Of a stretch of DNA of 49,776 nt, positions 46,090 to 49,776 are shown one piece after another. The stretch spans positions 1-49,776 of the forward strand of contig CABHPA010000071.1 of NCBI GenBank assembly GCA_902168245.1. The letters run 5' to 3'. Position 1 is the stretch's first letter. Every line of letters starts with the position of its first letter. The position numbers were made by a program, and so were the translations under genes. The notes under the pieces are model-generated. The model saw only the letters and a list, made by a program, of their open reading frames with translations, ran no database searches and had not been told where the DNA came from. Origin of the DNA: Candidatus Melainabacteria bacterium (GTDB taxonomy: Bacteria > Cyanobacteriota > Vampirovibrionia > Vampirovibrionales > Vampirovibrionaceae).

Positions 46090-47385
46090 CTATAGGCCAA
46101 AGCGGGCATAGACAGCCGGTACATTACGCAGATAATCCGCCACATCGAAGCAGGCTTCTACCGTTTGCGGGGTAAGCCGGGCGGTTACCTCGGCATCCGC
46201 CAGCAGGTTGGCCTTAAAGTCTCCACCCGCTACATTCCAGGCGGTGTGTGCGTTTTTCTGCACCAGCCGGTAGGCGTCTTCACGGCTCAAGCCCTTGTCA
46301 ATTAGCGTCAGCAACACCCGCTGGGAAAAAATAATCCCGCCAAAGCGGTTCATATTGCTGCGCATGTTGTCTTTGTGGACGATCAAATCATTCATGACGT
46401 TGTTAAAGCGGTTCAGCATGTAATGCGCCAGAATGAACGCATCGGGGAACACCACCCGCTCCACGGAACTGTGGCTGATGTCCCGCTCGTGCCAAAGCAC
46501 CACGTTCTCCAGCGCGGGGGTGATATAGGAACGCAACAGGCGGGCCAGGCCGGTCAGGTTCTCGGAACTGACCGGGTTGCGCTTGTGCGGCATGGCCGAT
46601 GAGCCTTTTTGCCCCTTGGCGAAGCCCTCTTCCACTTCCAGAATGTCGGTTTTCTGCAAGGCGCGGATTTCCACCGCGAATTTCTCAATGGTGGTAGCCA
46701 GGGAACCCAACGCCATAAAGAACTGGGCGTGGATATCGCGGGAAATCACCTGGGTGGAGGTTCTAGCCGCTTTCAGTCCCAGTAGGGCGCATACCTGTTC
46801 TTCCACAGCGGGATCAATGTTGGAATATGACCCCATGGCCCCGCTGATTTGCCCCACCCGGTTTTCCTCCAGCGCGTCATCAAGGCGCTTTTGCTGCCGC
46901 TCCAACTCATCCAGCCAGTTCAACAGCTTGAGGCCAAAGGTAATCGGCTCGCCGTGAATGCCATGGGAGCGGCCCACCATCACCGTGTCCCGATGCTCAA
47001 CGGCTTTGCGGCGCACGGTGTCAATCAGCGTGGAAAGCTTTTCGCGGATCAGCTGCCCGGATTTCTGGATTTGCAGGGCCAGTGCGGTATCAATCAGGTC
47101 GGAACTGGTCATTCCCATATGCACAAAGCGGGAATTTTCCCCCACATGCTCAGCCACGTTGGTGAGGAAGGCGATTACATCGTGCCGCACCTCGGCTTCA
47201 ATTTCGTCGATGCGGGCAATGTCAAAAGCGGCCTTGGCGCGCACATCCGCAGTAATACCCACAGGCACCAGGCCCATGCGCTCCTGTACTTCCAGCACGG
47301 CAAGCTCCACGCTCAGCCAGGTTTCAAAGACGGCATGGCGAGTCCAGAGGGCGGCCATTTCGGGGAGGGTATAACGTTCAATCAT
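46090..47385 (-). CDS. purB: Adenylosuccinate lyase
   Basis: A 431-residue member of the fumarase/aspartase superfamily that acts twice in purine synthesis (SAICAR to AICAR, adenylosuccinate to AMP). The signature GSSAMPHKRNPVSSENLTGL is intact, as are the TSSDLIDTALALQ block and the catalytic His region MVGRSHGIHGEPITFGLKL. The length fits the short PurB class found in Bacillus and Thermotoga. No other pur gene is adjacent. No clear Shine-Dalgarno is visible before the ATG. Confidence 0.97.
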   Translation of the reverse strand: MIERYTLPEMAALWTRHAVFETWLSVELAVLEVQERMGLVPVGITADVRAKAAFDIARIDEIEAEVRHDVIAFLTNVAEHVGENSRFVHMGMTSSDLIDTALALQIQKSGQLIREKLSTLIDTVRRKAVEHRDTVMVGRSHGIHGEPITFGLKLLNWLDELERQQKRLDDALEENRVGQISGAMGSYSNIDPAVEEQVCALLGLKAARTSTQVISRDIHAQFFMALGSLATTIEKFAVEIRALQKTDILEVEEGFAKGQKGSSAMPHKRNPVSSENLTGLARLLRSYITPALENVVLWHERDISHSSVERVVFPDAFILAHYMLNRFNNVMNDLIVHKDNMRSNMNRFGGIIFSQRVLLTLIDKGLSREDAYRLVQKNAHTAWNVAGGDFKANLLADAEVTARLTPQTVEACFDVADYLRNVPAVYARFGL

Positions 47386-47535
47386 GGTGGGCGGAAGCTT
47401 TTCTCAAGAAATCAACTATTTTCCTGATTATTTTGCGCCAGACAAAGGCCATAATCAAGGAATGGACTCCATCCGCCCGGCGTCCCAACGCCGCGCCCAC
47501 CCTGTCAGCAACACCCAACGCGCGAGGGAAAACCG

Positions 47536-48810
47536 ATGCCCCAACCGGACAAACGCCTGTGGCGATTCGCCAGCCGGATTCTGCCCGTTGCCTTATGCCT
47601 TTGCCTGTTACCCCGCGCCGCTTTCGCCAACGGGGAACTGCCTTCGCTGGATACCTCACCGGCCAGCAACGCGTCGGGCATTACGCCCATTTCTGAATTA
47701 ACGGCCCTGCCCGCCAACCAGCCCGCGTTGGATTCGGGCGAACCGACCTCAATCGCGCCGGAACAGGCGCTTCAGCCTGCCCAGCCGGAGCCTTCAGGGC
47801 TGCAACCGCTGATTCCCCAAACGCCAGCGGAGCAACCCAAGCAACAGGCTAATAGCGCCCCTTCCCAAAAAGCGCAGGAAACCGAAGATCAGCCCCAGCC
47901 CAGACTGGAGCCTCATGCGGAAATTCCGGCGGTGGAAAGCAAGCCGCCGCAAAAGCCCCGTTTTTCATTCGCCAATCTGGGGCTGAGCAATCCGTTTGAA
48001 AGCGAAAAGGCCATTAAGCCCATCAGTTACTCCCCGTTGCCGGGAATTGCCGTTTTCGCGGTGGTAAAACACGGCAATGAAACCGCCTTTGGCGACCTGC
48101 CGCTGGTGTTTGCCCGCGAATACGCGATTCGCATGGAACAGAAAGTACCGGAAACCAAGGTATACAACCCCATTTACACCGTGGATGAACTCCGCATTAA
48201 AGGGCTGGGGCATGTGTACGATCAGGTGATGGCCTACTACCGCAAGGCGGGCAGACCGGAACCGACCGCACTGGACTATCTGCTCAAACAGCTCAGCCTG
48301 AACGGGCAAAGCGTGTCCCGCGTGGTATTTGTGGAAGCTGACCTGGACCTGGGCCGCCCGGACGCCTCCACCGGGCTGATGGAAAAAGTGAAAAGCCTGA
48401 TGACCGACGACACGCCGAAGCATATGAAATACTTCGTGCATAGCCGCTTGCAGATTTTTGACGCCGAAAAGCCGGATTTCCCGATGGTTTGGGCGGCCAG
48501 TTGGGAACGCTCCGTTCGGCAAAACCAGCTTGGCAACGTGACGCCGTCCGTATTTGCGGACAGCGACAGTCTACAGGCTTTCAGCGGAATTTCCCGGCAA
48601 ATGAGCCGGGAATTGCTGTATGTAACGCCCAAGGCCGCTTATATGGCGCCCCTGTACGATACCCAGGTGCAGGGCAGCCTGGTGACGGGCGGGAAGGAGC
48701 AACCGTTCCCGAACTTTACGGAAGCGAGACAGACCCGCAACCCGCTGACCAACGAGAACAAACAGGCCATTCAGCGCATTTTGCAGCGACAGAATTCAGT
48801 AAGCCCTTAG
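47536..48810 (+). CDS. Secreted protein of unknown function
   Basis: A 424-residue exported protein. A signal peptide (basic start, core ILPVALCLCLLP, cleavage predicted at AFA|N, residue 31) is followed by about 110 residues of Pro/Gln/Ala/Glu-rich low-complexity sequence, then an ordered alpha/beta domain from about residue 160 (SPLPGIAVFAVVKHGNETAF; VFAREYAIRMEQKVPETKV) to the end. I do not recognise it. The beta-alpha pattern and IRIKGLGHVYDQVMAYY-like block (LRIKGLGHVYDQVMAYY) resemble no family I can name. GAGGG precedes the ATG. It is divergent from purB. Confidence 0.8.
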   Translation: MPQPDKRLWRFASRILPVALCLCLLPRAAFANGELPSLDTSPASNASGITPISELTALPANQPALDSGEPTSIAPEQALQPAQPEPSGLQPLIPQTPAEQPKQQANSAPSQKAQETEDQPQPRLEPHAEIPAVESKPPQKPRFSFANLGLSNPFESEKAIKPISYSPLPGIAVFAVVKHGNETAFGDLPLVFAREYAIRMEQKVPETKVYNPIYTVDELRIKGLGHVYDQVMAYYRKAGRPEPTALDYLLKQLSLNGQSVSRVVFVEADLDLGRPDASTGLMEKVKSLMTDDTPKHMKYFVHSRLQIFDAEKPDFPMVWAASWERSVRQNQLGNVTPSVFADSDSLQAFSGISRQMSRELLYVTPKAAYMAPLYDTQVQGSLVTGGKEQPFPNFTEARQTRNPLTNENKQAIQRILQRQNSVSP

Positions 48811-48959
48811 TTCAATGCCTTGAGACTGGGGGTTCGCTCGACTTCTATATCAACCAACATGCTATACAGGCTATTTTTCTTATATTGCGTTTCGTTTTAC
48901 ACAGGCTACACAATAATCTCTCTTGGAAGTGCAGACTCTCAATCAGTCTGTTGCGCTTG

Positions 48960-49139
48960 TTATTCTATGATTTGGGTTTTGTAACCGTCCGCTTCGTGCT
49001 GACGAATGTAGTTCCGCAACGCTTCCCGAATCAGTTCGCTGCGTGAACGCTGCTCCTCATCAGCCAGCAGGTCGATCTCCGACAGGAATTTCTCCGGCAG
49101 GGAAATCAGCACTCTGGTGCTTTTGGATGACTTGGCCAT
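48960..49139 (-). CDS. Small ribbon-helix-helix DNA-binding protein (paralogue 2)
   Basis: A 59-residue protein read from ATG 49139, preceded by AAAGGAG. After a short basic lead (MAKSSKST) comes the RHH core RVLISLPEKFLSEIDLLADE, EQRSRSELIREALRNYIRQ, and a tail ending QIIE. The core is nearly identical in pattern to the gene at 18214-18387 and to its tandem neighbour. No toxin-like gene is adjacent. Confidence 0.82.
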   Translation of the reverse strand: MAKSSKSTRVLISLPEKFLSEIDLLADEEQRSRSELIREALRNYIRQHEADGYKTQIIE

Positions 49140-49182
49140 TGTTATAGGCTCCTTTCATTCGGATGGGGGTATTGCGCTTCCG

Positions 49183-49350
49183 TTATTCCAGAAGAATCGA
49201 GTCGATCAGGCTGGCATTGGGACTACGGCGACGCATATACACGCGCAGCGCCTGTCGGATCAGCTCACTGCGGGTCCGTTGTTCCATATCGGCAATCTCG
49301 TCAATTTTGTCCAGAAAATCTTCTCGCATTGAGATCAAAACTTTAGCCAT
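49183..49350 (-). CDS. Small ribbon-helix-helix DNA-binding protein (paralogue 3)
   Basis: A 55-residue protein from ATG 49350 with GGAGGAG seven bases upstream. It begins MAKVLISMREDFLDKIDEIA and continues DMEQRTRSELIRQALRVYMRR, the RHH fold, and ends SILLE. It lies 43 bp upstream of paralogue 2 on the same strand, so the pair is probably one transcript. The strand, turn and helix-B residues (SELIR.ALR.Y.R) are shared by all three paralogues. Confidence 0.82.
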   Translation of the reverse strand: MAKVLISMREDFLDKIDEIADMEQRTRSELIRQALRVYMRRRSPNASLIDSILLE

Positions 49351-49776
49351 TTGGGCACTCCTCCATCACTGGCTAGCTTATCTAGAGGGGATATAATTAC
49401 GCTAATTAAATAAAAACAACCCAAAGAGGCAAATTGCCTTTGTATATAGGGATTGTTAAATACTTTTTACACCTTATGCCTTACTTTCTTATATAAGAAT
49501 AGCTCCTATCGACTCAATTCCAAAATTATATCCACAGTGTATAGAACACAGTATTTTAACAGTCCTGTAAGCATCATCTCGTATTACACAAATATCTATT
49601 CTTGAGAAAGTGAGGATATTTGGGTATCCCTCCAGAGGGTGATATTGCAGGTTGCAATACTCAATAAATCTTTACGGCACCACCGTCCCCCTCTCCGGGG
49701 GAGCGGCTTGATCATTTCCCATGGGTGGACAAGAATGGGAGGTTACACGCAAAAGCAGAATTGAATGGTCATGGCC
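49351..49776. other. AT-rich region at the right edge without recognised genes
   Basis: About 425 bp, clearly richer in A and T than the rest of the window up to about 49680. It should hold the promoter of the tandem RHH genes, but several AT-rich boxes are possible and none stands out. Two small hairpins are visible: AGGC/GCCT around 49427-49439, and CCCCC/GGGGG at 49687-49701. No open frame of convincing composition is present; a gene may begin beyond the edge. Confidence 0.6.

Noticed and set aside
48960..49350. Toxin-antitoxin module
   Set aside because: The two tandem genes are both RHH proteins; no toxin-like frame is adjacent on either side within the window.

Overview
The window is a 49.8-kb piece of a bacterial chromosome, probably a metagenome-assembled or draft contig. 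The first 18 bases are a Tn5/Nextera mosaic-end adapter, so the left edge is an artefact joined to a truncated uvrB. Coding density is high, base composition is moderately GC-rich, and start regions usually carry clear Shine-Dalgarno sequences. The cell is Gram-negative in style: predicted lipoprotein, Spy/CpxP-like periplasmic protein, MscS, UppP, FtsH. A membrane H+-pyrophosphatase, a KimA-like K+ importer, a pseudaminic-acid-type methylase and a PilZ protein would fit a deep non-proteobacterial lineage. A non-photosynthetic relative of Cyanobacteria (Melainabacteria/Vampirovibrionales) is my guess, at low confidence because no searches could be run.

Left region (1-14.9 kb): the uvrB 3' part; a leftward operon ruvB - yibE/F-like - methylase; a 0.7-kb gene-poor gap; cysteine desulfurase divergent from a rightward run arcC, uppP, DUF445; a leftward TPR lipoprotein; then rpsO-pnp with separate promoters and a terminator between them, followed by a PLP-dependent Orn/Lys/Arg decarboxylase-family gene.

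Middle region (14.9-25.6 kb): a leftward cluster PilZ protein - ECF sigma factor - anti-sigma-like membrane protein - Spy-like periplasmic protein, which looks like an envelope-stress module. The anti-sigma protein carries three tandem copies of its N-terminal module and lacks the usual zinc ligands. Upstream lies a perfect 23-bp inverted repeat abutting a TATAAT box, beside a small ribbon-helix-helix (RHH) gene. Next come hppA, tRNA-Arg(CCG), a phosphohexomutase, a KimA-like transporter and an unrecognised gene.

Phage region (about 25.7-34.5 kb): a compact rightward cassette of about twelve intact genes. It holds a podovirus-type portal, scaffold-like protein, P22-like coat protein, head-tail adaptor, tail stabilisation protein, tail fibre, a possible holin/spanin-like protein and an M15 peptidase endolysin, ending at a strong terminator. 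It has no visible terminase, integrase, repressor or replication genes, and sits cleanly between host genes. It is the best candidate for something undescribed: a domesticated or gene-transfer-agent-like particle, or a phage remnant that keeps only its structural and lysis genes.

Right region (34.5-49.8 kb): mostly leftward housekeeping genes: proS - lepA - EEP-family hydrolase, ftsH with a long low-complexity periplasmic insert, a rightward MerR-like/coiled-coil gene, mscS - glgX, purB, and a rightward secreted protein of unknown function. Two more small RHH genes, paralogous to the one at 18.2 kb, stand in tandem before an AT-rich edge in which I see no gene.
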